Shown here: positions 1 to 11,224 of the stretch, piece by piece
Position numbering within the stretch: the first letter of the stretch is position 1
Layout: each line of letters starts with the position of its first letter
DNA from: Micropterus salmoides
Taxonomy: Eukaryota > Chordata > Actinopteri > Centrarchiformes > Centrarchidae
NCBI RefSeq assembly: GCF_014851395.1
Contig: NW_024044459.1
Location: 6,919,100 to 6,983,099, forward strand
DNA: 64,000 nucleotides
Direction of reading: 5' to 3'
Made by a program: the position numbers and the translations under genes
Notes under the pieces: generated by a model
Database searches by the model: none
Seen by the model: the letters and a program-made list of their open reading frames with translations, nothing else
What the model was told of the DNA's origin: nothing

Positions 1-1084
1 TTTTAATTGAGCGATGCCATCCCTTTTCACGTCAAAGCCGTGGCAGCTGACATGACTCTGCCTCACTGTGGGTTATGATGATTGGCGTGTACTGCTGAGC
101 CCCGCCCATCATCATCATCTCTGGTTATGTTTGTCAGGAACTTTGTGGCTACTGTAATCTCCAAATACTTCTGTTATTCATCAGGTCACAAATACCACAA
201 AGAGTCACGCTTTTGCTAGTGGGGGCAACGCTTGCAAAGCTAGATTGAGCAACTTTCCTTTTCAAAACGCAACTTAATTTTCCTGATGAGAAAATGTGTT
301 GTGGTTTTGATTTTATGACAAGGGCTTCAAAGAAATGCAGACCGACAGAATGCATGTTCCCAGCAGCCTTCCCCTCAACAAAGGTTGGATGATGAAGACA
401 CAGAGACGCTGACTCTGACCATGAGTGGAGGAAGCAGCATTGACTTTAACAAGCGTGAGGAATGTGCTGGGAAGATTTTCTTTGCATGGCCTGTTGTTGT
501 TCCTTTTACCAGAGCTGTCACGGTTCCAGCTTGTGAATACCTTGATTGTGCTTCTATCAGAATGACCCCCCTCCATCGTCAGACCACTGGAAAAATCTTT
601 TGATGTCATCTGAAATTTCACACAACAATGTAGGATGATCTGATCTGAGGCAGACGCTGTCTGGCAGCGCAGGCCCATTCTCCCTCATCTCCTCCACTTC
701 CTCCTCCTCTCTCCGTGCTCTTGATAACTTCTCCGTGTGGAGGACAATAGCAGCTTTTGTTTCCGAGTATGGAGCGAGGACTTGAGGTTGCACGGGCGTG
801 GGCGGTGTGCAGCCTACGTGCTTGTCTGCGAATGTGTTTCAGGTGTAGCGAGTACGACAAGGCAGAGCCTTGCACGGTGTAGGATTCGGAAATAAAAGTG
901 CCAATCTGAGAACACAGAGGGAAGCCTATTATCCCGGTGTGATTATAATGCAGACAGATAGGCGACAGGTAGGCACAGTGGATAAGAGCGTTAGCTTGCG
1001 AGACGTGAGGAGTTGACAAGAGAGACAATCTCCCTCCTAAACTGGAGAGATAAGGTTGTCAGCCGCAGCTCTGACTTTGACTCT

Positions 1085-1138
<54 letters not shown>

Positions 1139-3900
1139 TATACTATGTAGACAGATAGATTATTCTGTATAAGAACTACTTAAAAACACACTTTTAAGAT
1201 GGTATCATGCACAGTATGGCCTGTCTGTTTGTGTTTGTGTGCACAGGGTACATTTTCTCGTGTGAGCGCCTGCACATTCAAGTGTGAAAGGATTAGTATG
1301 TGTATGTCAAAGACAGAGGGAGAGGCAACCACAGAAAGATAAACGAGGAAGCATGAATACATTAAGTACACTGTGTAGATATTGTTTGTGGACCTTTCAG
1401 CTCAAGGAAATCCTTGTTTCAACATTCTGTCCTGGCTGGAATGTTGCCTGCGAGGCTCTTTTTAAGTGTTTGGGTCTAAATGCCATGTCTGCTACACCCC
1501 ATGAAACTGTCTTAATCCACTTTTTTCCCCTTGGTTTTATTACTGCTGGAGAAAACACTAGGGGTAGAGCAGAGCCCCAGCCCCAGGCCTCTATTCCCAT
1601 TCCACACACCCCATAAGTCAGTCACAGATAATTAAATAGGAGTTATTTACACTCGGTTTTCCCTCCTCTGCCTCTCTGGCGCTTTTATCATTTCTCTCTC
1701 CTTCTCATTGTACAGTACTACACGCAGCCAGACCTTGTCAACGTCTGGCTGAGATCGGTGAAGGCCTGTAGAAGTATAATAACTTGAAAAGAAAAAAAAG
1801 AAAAGAAGCACGACTCTTATGAGCTCACGTCAATGTCAGCCCCTGATTAACAATCACACAGTGCATCTACATAACGTTAATCCCAGCATGCGCCAAAAAA
1901 ACGCCTCAACACTTCCAAACACAGAGCAAAAGACAAACAAGCAGATGAGGATTTGCTTGAGCCAGGTTTGAAGAATTCGGCTGCCTAATGTCAGCATTAT
2001 ATATTTACTCTGGAGTCAGGCAAACTGCAGCTTTTCAACACGGGGATGAATTAGGCCCCGCCACAGAGCTATGGCGTCCATTATAGGCCTCAGCGGCTCT
2101 ATAAATCACAGGATCACAGGGGCATGTGGGGTCTGCTCCTCCTTACTCCTCCTCACTCCTTCTCAGCCCCTATCAGCCCCATCCTGAGGGTTTTGTTTGG
2201 CTGCTGTTCCAGCCAAACCCACTGCTTTGATACAACCATGGCATAGAAATGCCCCGAGGGCCAGAAGGACCTGGACATGCTGAGAACCCTCTTTAACAGG
2301 GAAGCTGTCCCCCTAAAATATCCACAACAGGAAACAGCCATCAGTCATCGACACGCCAAAACAGCTGTTACCAGCCTACATCAAGGGGACACATGAAAGG
2401 AGTTGCTCCCTGTTGTTTGAGCCCTCCCTTGTTTCATTCTCTTGCTGCCTTTGTCTGGCTTTTCCCGATGCCCTCCTCTTTGGTCTCCTTTTAAACGCCC
2501 CCCTTCCTTATGCAACTCCACCCACACTGCAGCGACTTACCCACACACCCTTTTAACAAGTGGATGACTGTGTGATAAACAAGAGCACAATCGGACACAA
2601 CTTAACTAGCCCTCTGTGTTGTAAAGAAATGTTTGAAATACCCTTTAAGCACTCAGCGTTACCTTTAAATCTCCCAGCGAGAGAGCAGTTGTTGTGCGTC
2701 ACCTGTTTACGTGTCTGGGCCCGAGGTGGTGACAGACAGTTTCAAACAAACTGAAGGATTCAATAAGAGATTGTACCGCACTTAGCCAAGCAGCGTGCAC
2801 ATTTGCGTTCACATATCCTCGGATCTCTGCAGGTCACTGAAGCATGAGTGGCAGTGTGTGGGTGATGAGTGAAGACTAAGCCTAATGATGACAGGTCAAA
2901 CAGTGACGCTGTTGAGTGAGGCTGAAGTGACTTCATCCTCGTCACACTGACTTTCCTCACAGCTGCAGATAAATAGCAGCAGCCATTATAATGAAGGAGC
3001 AGGCTGATGGCAGTACAGTTAGATAAGGCCACCCTATTTTACGAAATTTTAAACATGTTTACCTATTACGCCTCTAAGAAAGTCTTGGCTGGTGTTCTTC
3101 AGCCTGTAATCAATGATCCATGACACCACTTTAAACAGACTGAATACAACAGTGTTGTAATATGTTGGATTATGGATTGGGTAGTCCATCTGATTAGCTG
3201 AAGAGGCGTTCCAACCGGGATGGAAATCCCCATAAAACACAAATGAAATTAAGTTACTAATGTGGCAAATGAGGAGGAACTTTGTTTCCTCTGTTTTATG
3301 TTTATGCGCAAGCTGGAGGAAAATGTTTAAAGTAGGACTGACGCATCAGTAAAACAAAACAAAGTCATAACATTGGTAGGGTTTTTTTTGGAGTGAGTGA
3401 CTGTAACCCTAAAACTAAAGATGTAATTCCCTGTCACAGCAAAATACATTCAGATTAAATCATGTCAATTTGTTTTAATCTGGAAAAATTAAGGCCAGTT
3501 TCAGATAGGGTGCTGTAATGCAATAAAGCGATTAAAATACCAGAAATGTTCATGGACAAAGGGTTATTATTTTGAATTAAATGCACTTATTTAAAAGAAA
3601 CTGGGAGGATACATATCCTCCTGAGATGACCCTTACTCATAACCTATTTGTGTCTTGTCACACAATGTATAATGTCATGACATCCGTGATAGGCTACACT
3701 ATCTTTATGTCTAGTTTGCATGTGGCTTGTGGAGGTCACTGACACAGATTTCCGCCCATACTTACAGGCTAGTCATGAGGGCGAGGCTAGAAGACAAAAC
3801 GCGCCCCCTCACATTGTCCCGCCCCTGCTTACGAATGCGGTCACTTGTGATTGGACTGTGGCTCATTGCTCTGAAATCCCTCCCCTCACGTCGTTAGTAT
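1..3900. other. Upstream flank of znf703, no gene seen
   Basis: No reading frame in this stretch resembles a protein family; those present are short and mostly lack an ATG start. It contains one CA microsatellite (listed separately). The segment at about 1960-2120 is compositionally complex, not obviously repetitive, and contains a run reading CTATAAATCACAGGATCACA; it could be a regulatory element of znf703, but only alignment to other fish would show that. Confidence 0.5.
1086..1136. repeat. (AC)n microsatellite
   Basis: About 25 uninterrupted AC units, a simple dinucleotide repeat likely to vary in length between individuals. Confidence 0.97.
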
Positions 3901-4326
3901 GTGGAACAAGTGAGGTACTGTGAGACTGCTGCAGAGGGAGAGAGAACCACGCGCCGGAGGACTGTCATACACTAACCTCTGCGGGGATATTCCTTCTACT
4001 TGCCCCGTATATTGATGAACAGTGACTACTTATGGTGTTTGTGTGTTTTTTTCTCGATTCCTCTTTCTTCATCACTGGATAAAGGAATATTTAGGAATAA
4101 TTAGCGAGTGATATTGAGGAGCCTGATAGAGGATGACATTTGGGCGATTTGTTCCTCTTTAGAGACAGCTTGGGTCCGACACGGAGGACGCACACTGCGC
4201 ACTTGCCCTTCTGGATTACCGCACTAACTTCTATTGAATATATCATCATGAAGCGTGCTAGTAAATGAGTTTCAACCCTGCGTCCACTCGTTACATGCCG
4301 TGGTCCCATTTCCAGCCCCGATCCAG
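3840..4326 (+). promoter_or_regulatory. znf703: Probable znf703 promoter and 5' UTR
   Basis: This is the stretch immediately upstream of the znf703 start codon. It is more GC-rich than the flank at 3250-3700, and has an inverted CCAAT box (ATTGG at 3850-3854). No clear TATA box is seen. The transcription start is not determined; the boundaries are a guess from composition. Confidence 0.4.
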
Positions 4327-6674
4327 ATGAGAGATCCCCCCGGTGGACCTAAACCGCTTTTACGCAGTCAGTCCCCGGAGCGCAGCGCCGCCAACGCCAG
4401 CGGCGATCCACACCGGACAAGAGCGGAGAGACCATCCGTTTCAATACCCACGTCTTGCCGTTCTCCCACAGATCCTTCGCGCCAGGCTAAAAGGCTTCCC
4501 ATTCGGATCATAAAAATGTTGACGGCGCACAGCGGCCACTTGCTGCACCCGGAGTATCTCCAGCCCCTCACATCCGCGCCAGTCAGCATTGAAGTAAGTA
4601 AATTTAAATAAATTATATGTTCTCCAATAGTTGTTGCTATCATCTGGTGTTGTTTTAATCCCTAATATTAACATAAGATAATGTTAAGTAGGCGCTACGT
4701 GGCGCGGTTTTCTATGAGCATTATTCTGACAAATATGCCAGCATATGCGCCATTTTACGCACAGCGATTTATTGGCAAGTTCTCAAAACACCAGCGTTCA
4801 GAAACTCTATCGTAAAATTCCTGTAGCTATGACATAATCTGTTTATTTAACGTTTGTAGAATAATCACGTTTTCTCTTTTCAAGTATTTATGAGAGCCTT
4901 TATGTCTTTCTTTCTTTTTAAACTTTGCTTTAACTTTGCATTCTCAGACTTCCTTTGTTCATGTCAGATATAAATGCACAATGCAGGGCTGATGTGGGCT
5001 TTAGTTTCCTACTATATATTTAGTACATTGGCCAGAAAAATATTTACGTTTTATATTATCAGAATATTATTAATTCAATTATTGCATAATGTAATTAAAA
5101 TTGTGATAGAGTGATTGTGTCTGAAAACTGTTTGTTCACCTTCTTGCTCTCTTTTTCCTTCTCAGCTGGATGCCAAGAAGAGTCCTTTGGCTCTACTGGC
5201 CCAGACCTGCTCTCAAATTGGCAAACCAGACCCTTCCTCCTCTTCAAAGCTGGCCTCTCTCTCCTCAGGCAGTCTCGGAGACAAAGAATCGTCCAGCCGA
5301 TCTTCCAAGTCCGGAGAGCAGCACCACTCCCTGGAGGACAAGTCCAGCTTCAAGCCTTACTCTAAGTCACCAGGCGACTGTCGTAAGGATGGTCAAGGGA
5401 CAAAGGGGCCTTCAGATAAAGCAGCTTTTAGGGTGCCAAATGGAAGCTCCAGCAGTGGCACTGCTTCATGTCCGTCCTTTCCTCCCCATTCCCAGTCGCC
5501 CAGCTCCAGCTCTCCTCCCCTGCACACTCAGAGCCAGCCCCACAGACAAAGCCATTCCCCCTCCACGCAGCCCCCACCACACTCCCAAGCTCCGCACATG
5601 GACAACAAACCTGGGAGCTCAGAGCAGGTCAGCTCGGACAGTAACAACAGCAGCGCTGGCAAAAAAGTCTCAGATGCAGCTAAGTCGGGGATGGATGGGG
5701 CTCAGTTAGCCAACTCCAGCCACATACGGGCCAGCGCCAACTCCAGCAATGCCAGCTCTGCCAGCAGCCCGCGGCCGGAGAGCAAGGCTGACCCGCAGGC
5801 CTCCTCACAGCCTGGCTTGGGCTCTGGGCACATCGCACCTGTCTCCCCTTTTAAACCAGGACATTCTGTCTTCCCCCTTCCTCCTGCTACCATGGGCTAC
5901 CACGGATCCATTGTGGGGGCCTACGCTGGCTACCCCTCCCAGTTTGTTCCCGGCTTGGATCATACCAAGTCAAGTTTGGGATTAGGACTTCCAGGGAAGC
6001 ACCCCAGTTCCAGCCCACTTACTGGAGCTTCACCTCCATCCCTGATGCAGGGCTTATGTCGGGACCCATACTGTCTGACTTACCACAATGCACCCCACCT
6101 AGGAGGAAGTAACTGCTCCACCTGCGTCCATGATCCCTCCAGCCTCAAGACTGGTTTCCCCTTGGTTTACCCTTCCCACCACCTCCATTCCCTGCACTCC
6201 AGCTCCCTGACATCCAGCACCACCCCCACCCTTTCCCACCCCCTCTACACCTACGGTTTCATGCTCCCCAATGAACCACTGCCTCACGCCTGTAACTGGG
6301 TGTCAGTCGGAGGTCCCTGTGATAAGCGTTTTTCCACATCAGAGGAGCTACTAGCCCACTTGCGTACCCATACAGCCCTGCCTGGGATGGTGGACAGTAA
6401 GTTGTTGTCAGCCTACCCTTCATCAGTTTCATCAACAGCATCCTGCCACCTCCACCTGCCCCCACATAGCAGCCCAGGTGCCATGCCCAGCTCTTTCTCC
6501 CTCAGGGGCTCCCCTGGCTTGAGCCTGGCTCGCTACCACCCCTACAGTAAATCCCACCTGCCCGGAGCCCCAGGACTCCCCATGCCATCCCTCCCTTCTT
6601 CCACAGCCTATTACTCACCCTATGCCCTCTACAGTCAGAGACTGGGCTCAGCCTCAGCCCTTGGATACCAGTGA
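4327..6674 (+). CDS. znf703: Zinc finger protein 703 (Nlz/NocA family co-repressor)
   Basis: Two coding exons, 4327-4593 and 5166-6674, joined in phase 0 across a 572-bp intron (donor GTAAGT, acceptor CTCAG), giving 591 residues. The ATG at 4327 (MRDPPGG) is the first in frame. Visible motifs: the conserved N-terminal KMLTAHSGHLLHPEYLQPL block (about 70-80); the Sp motif SPLALLAQTCSQI (95-107); the FKPY motif (151-154), which recruits Groucho in this family; a long Ser/Pro-rich linker; a Buttonhead-like cysteine cluster starting CRDPYC (387-409); one atypical C2H2 finger, C-x8-C-x12-H-x3-H (465-491); and the C-terminal tail ending SASALGYQ. Family members are nuclear co-repressors that do not bind DNA strongly themselves and act in hindbrain, eye and Wnt/retinoic acid patterning. 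The paralogue znf503 differs by alanine-rich tracts absent here. Linkage to erlin2 supports znf703. Confidence 0.95.
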
Positions 6675-7463
6675 TATAAGAAATTGTGTTAACGCCCACA
6701 GACTGCAGGCACCAGCTTGGACTCTCCAGAACGGCCCTGAAGCTGGATTCTTGGGACTCACCAGTCATCACCAGTACAGGGCATCATGCCTGATGGCCTG
6801 CCTGCCAGGAATACCACCTGTTAGCCTCCGGATTGTGACTGGCGCTCCAAAGGCATAAGACCCTGTGATAGATTGTCAGCAGCACAGAAACAACAGACTT
6901 GGGACACAGGCGAGACACAGAGCTAGAAAATGATGGAATTGTGGGATTATTACAGTCTTGATTTTGGTTTTTGTTTTGTTTTTCTCTTTATCTCTCTCCC
7001 AGAACTGAAAGTCTGTATTTATTTTTCACTCAAGCGCTTGGTATTCAACTCTAGGGGGTGGGGTGGGGGGGTTGCTTTCCAAATAAATTGTCCCTAAGTA
7101 TTCTAACTGAAAGCGAATGATTTAAGTATAGTACCATCATGCCTATCATACACTCTAAAAATAAAAATCTTGCACCATGATGAAGATGGGGACCTCTTTG
7201 TATCTCCTTTTCTCTCTGCTGTTGTTTTTGTCTTTCCTTCATCTTATTCAGACTCTGGAGAATTGCATGTCCATGAGAATTATCTTGAACAATGCCATTA
7301 TTTTTAACTGTAAATATGCAAAGATGTAATATTTTTTCAAGCTTACTTGGGGTCACTGATGCAAATGGTACAAAAGATAAGAAATGATGACATAAATAAA
7401 AACAATGAATGATGGCTGTGCTATCCAACCAACAGGAAGAGGTCTTATTTTGTTAAATAAATG
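6675..7463 (+). other. znf703: znf703 3' UTR with candidate poly(A) signals
   Basis: Non-coding sequence after the znf703 stop. AATAAA hexamers occur near 7082, 7158, 7393 and 7455, and the AT-rich composition near 7300-7460 fits a 3' UTR end. Which signal is used cannot be decided from sequence alone. Confidence 0.6.
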
Positions 7464-9094
7464 ATACATGATTGCATTTTAACTTGTTTTCTTCCTTACT
7501 GATTATTATATATAGTACCATGAAGTAGCTTTTTGTCACATGTGTCAGAGGATGGAGGAAATCTTGCCAGACTGCTGCACTGCCCTTATCTAGGTCTATC
7601 TATCATTACTGGCTGTTACAGCCACGCTATATGTGGCTATGTGTAATATTTCATGGCTCCTATCAGTTGACAGGGTTGTCCCAAGGAGGGTAGGCCAGGT
7701 CACATTAGCCCTGCAAGCTAGTCTCTGAGGACTCCCATCCATCCGCCGCTGTTCATCACCGACATAGCTTTTGTTGTTCCGAGTACAGCTTTTAATTGCT
7801 GATTCTTGTTTGTGAGGCCTGGAAACAGCCTCCTCAGCAGAGTGGATGGTTGTGTGGAGTGGCTGCTGGGTCACTGGGACTTCAATAATGACCTGAGGGA
7901 GGTGTCGACCCGGGATCTCCTCACGGGTCTGACGAATTGGCCTGCAACACAAAGGCCAGAGCTGACAATGGGAGGCGGTTAATAGAGAAATATTCATCAA
8001 AGTCCTGACACCTCCCCCGAGGAGAGCGGGCTCGCAAAACATGGAAGCCTCCGTCCTGATTGAAGAGCCATTTTCTTGCTGCTCTCTGCTGCACTTTGGT
8101 TTGACTGAAGTCAGCGTTCTTGACTCCCAAGCTGTTAGATACTAATTCAAAAGGAAGGAATTGGTCTATCTTAAAGCTGCACCACTGCCATTAGAGTGTT
8201 TCAGCCCTGATAATGTCTCTGTGTCTCCACTCTATTTGGCTGACAGGGTGTAGGTGGCACAGAGAGTGGAGTGGCTATAGTCTCCGAGCGGCTATTGACC
8301 CCGACTCCCAGACTCCTCTACTCTCGCGGTTCATTAGCACTCCAGACAGGGGAAAGGCGAGCACAGGTGTCACTTGACAGGACCATTAACAAAATGGATG
8401 ACCCTCCCAAACCACATCCAGCCCCTGCCACACCAGCAAGGTCACAGCGCCCTGATCACCACTGTGGGCAGCTCTTTGGGACGCTACACTTATTTTTCTT
8501 CTTTAGAAACTCCATGGAGCCATACACCGGAACAGGACAGACTTACTTTCTTGTTGCTGCTTTTTTGATGGAGTTTATCAAGGAGCCTAGACAAAATAGG
8601 TCAAGGATATTCTGGTTTTAATGCTGTACTACACATATGTATTCAGTGCAACATATTTCTTTGTGACTTGCAGAATAGTGCCACTAGAACATACACTAGA
8701 TTCTGTTGCCCCCTAAAGTTGTCTTGGTGCAGTACAGGTGAAAACTGTAAGCAGGGCACGTATCTATCTCACACATGAGGTGTGAGACACACCTACAGCG
8801 CTATCTTGCTTTTGATATGGATGAGTGTGGATTTTGGGATGCTGAAGTGGAGGCAGAGGATTGGTTACATTGGCTTAAATCTGAAGATGATTCACAACGG
8901 AGGTCATGCAGAGGGGAGAACTTTCAATCTTGTCGGGGAGGTAGAATTAATTCCACTGTTGCCAGTTTACACTCGTTCATCAAATGCCTCACTATTCTCC
9001 CCATCCCCACGCTCATCAGTCTCCTCCATCTATCTTTCCCCCCACACACACTCTCGCAGCTGAGTCAACACCCACACACTCCATTTATGTCGCC

Positions 9095-9149
<55 letters not shown>

Positions 9150-9825
9150 GTATGTGCATTCAGCCCCAATCCTTTGTGTGCAGTGGGTGACACATGAGCC
9201 TGATTTTTGAGTCTATGAATCCTGTTTTAAGTTATTCGTTATTTGGTAAAAAAAAATGCAGATGTTATGTTAGAGCAATTCGTCAAGTTTTAAAATTTAA
9301 GTCTAATCAACCTAGTAAAGTTCAAATAAGCTCCAAACCTCAGAGACATTTCAGGAGACTTAGGGCCCCAAATTGTCACCAGTTTGTGAAGAAGAAGGAG
9401 TTAATATTATCATCTCAAAACATTTCAAAGCCACTGTCTGACTCTGCTTTGGGTACATATTTCTATACATCCATAGTACACAGAACAAATTTCCAAAGTA
9501 ATTTAGTATTATATTATAATTTTTAACAATTAGACAGCTATTCCATTAGCACAAAACTATTCTGGTGGTGTACAGGGCCTTCTCACAGGTTTTTATTTAA
9601 ATAAATGATAGTATTTACAAACACAGCAGAAAGTGGCATTTCACTTGAAAAAATATGTCATTATTAAGGGAGCAAAGGACAAAAATACTTCACGTCATAA
9701 TCATTTAAAGGAAAATTGAGACTTGACCAAAATTGTAGTTTAAAACATAAAAAAAACAAAAAACTAACATGATTAATGTGAAGAAGTAACAGCTCTGACA
9801 CAATGTCAAAGACGTCCCTGTATAT
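7464..9825. other. Non-coding flank downstream of znf703
   Basis: No gene is recognised. The stretch 7700-8350 is non-repetitive, with TAAT/ATTA-type sites (for example near 7793 and 7977), and could contain a regulatory element. A TG microsatellite follows and the interval ends at the left tip of a Tc1-like element. Confidence 0.5.
9101..9147. repeat. (TG)n microsatellite
   Basis: About 23 perfect TG units. Confidence 0.97.
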
Positions 9826-11224
9826 ACAGGTGCTGGTCATATAATTAGAATATCATCAAAAAGTTGATTTATTTCAGTAATTCCATTCAAAAAGTGAAAC
9901 TTGGATATTATATTCATTCATTACACACAGACTGATATATTTCAAATGTTTATTTCTTTTAATTGTGATGATTAAAACTGACAACTGATGAAAATCCCAA
10001 ATTCAGTATCTCCGAAAATTAGAATATTAATTAACACCAATACAAAAAAAGGATTTCTAGAAATGTTGGCCAACTGAAAAGTATGAACATGAAAAGTATG
10101 AGCATGTACAGCACTCAATACTTAGTTGGGCTTACTGCAGCAATGCAGCGTGGCATGGAGTCGATCAGTCTGTGGCACTGCTCAGGTGTTATGAGAGCCC
10201 AGGTTGCTCTGATAGTGACCTTCAGCTCTTCTGCATTGTTGGGTCTGGCGTATCGCACCTTCCTCTTCACAATACCCCATAGATTTTCTATAGGGTAAAG
10301 GTCAGACGAGTTTGCTGGCCAATTAAGAACAGGGATACCATGGTCCTTAAACCAGGTACTGGTAGCTTTGGCACTGTGTGCAGGTGCCAAGTCCTGTTGG
10401 AAAATGAAATCTGCATCTCCATAAAGTTGGTCAGCAGCAGGAAGCATGAAGTGCTCTAAAACTTCCTGGTAGACGGCTGCGTTGACCTTGGACCTCAGAA
10501 AACACAGTGGACCAACACCAGCAGATGACATGGCACCCCAAACCATCACTGACTGTGGAAATGCAAAATTTACTTTCATCAGAGAACATAACTCTGGACC
10601 ACTCAGCAGCAGTCCAGTCCTTTTTGTCTTTAGCCCAGGCAAGACGCTTCTGCCGCCATGGCTTGACACAAGGAATGCGACAGCTGAAACCCACGTCTTG
10701 CATACGTCTGTGCGTGGTGGTTCTTGAAGCACTGACTCCAGCTGCAGTCCACTCTTTGTGAATCTCCCCCACATTTTTGAATGGGTTTTGTTTCACAATC
10801 CTCTCCAGGGTGCGATTATCTCTATTGCTTGTACACTTTTTTCTAGCACATCTTTTCCTTCCCTTCGCCTCTCTATTAATGTGCTTGGACACAGAGCTCT
10901 GTGAACAGCTAGCCTCTTTAGCAATGACCTTTTGTGTCTTGCCCTCCTTGTGCAAGGTGTCAATGGTTGTCTTTTGGACAGCTGTCAAGTCAGCAGTCTT
11001 CCCCTTGATTGTGTAGCCTACAGAACTAGACAGAGAGACCATTTAAAGGCCTTTGTAGGTGTTTTGAGTTAATTAGCTGATTAGAGTGTGGCACCAGGTG
11101 TCTCCAATATTGAACCTTTTCACAATATTCAAATTTTCTGAGATACTGATTTTGGGGTTTTCACTAGTTGTCAGTTATAATCATCAATATTAAAATAATG
11201 AACATTTGAAATATATCAGTCTGT
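9826..11224 (-). mobile_element. Tc1-like DNA transposon, right tip missing
   Basis: The left end begins TACAGGTGCTGGTCATATAA at a TA dinucleotide and carries a long terminal inverted repeat of roughly 200 bp. The inner part of this repeat (about 9920-10030) reappears inverted at about 11120-11224, ending ATCAGTCTGT. The outer 90 or so bases of the right repeat are absent, so the copy should be immobile. A broken transposase lies between the ends on the - strand. Confidence 0.9.
10115..11042 (-). pseudogene. Tc1-type transposase remnant (DD34E), frameshifted
   Basis: The N-terminal part (11042 down to about 10560) has a helix-turn-helix with SCSQSSVSKHIN and the block ending MFSDESKFCIS, which supplies the first catalytic Asp. 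At about 10555-10562 the frame changes. The C-terminal part continues in another frame through QSVMVWGAMSSAG, the second Asp in FQQDLAPAHSA and the Glu in PIENLWG. I count 34 residues between the second Asp and the Glu, the Tc1 DD34E spacing. Compared with Tc1 transposases generally, around 25-30 residues between DESKF and VMVWG appear to be missing, so an internal deletion probably caused the shift. Transposases of this family excise and insert DNA at TA. This copy should not make active enzyme. Confidence 0.9.

Noticed and set aside
618..1028. 136-codon - strand frame upstream of znf703
   Set aside because: No recognisable domain, no splice context and no support for expression; likely chance.
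5170..5709. 179-codon + strand frame inside znf703
   Set aside because: Alternative frame of the Ser/Pro-rich znf703 exon; proline-rich shadow without family likeness.
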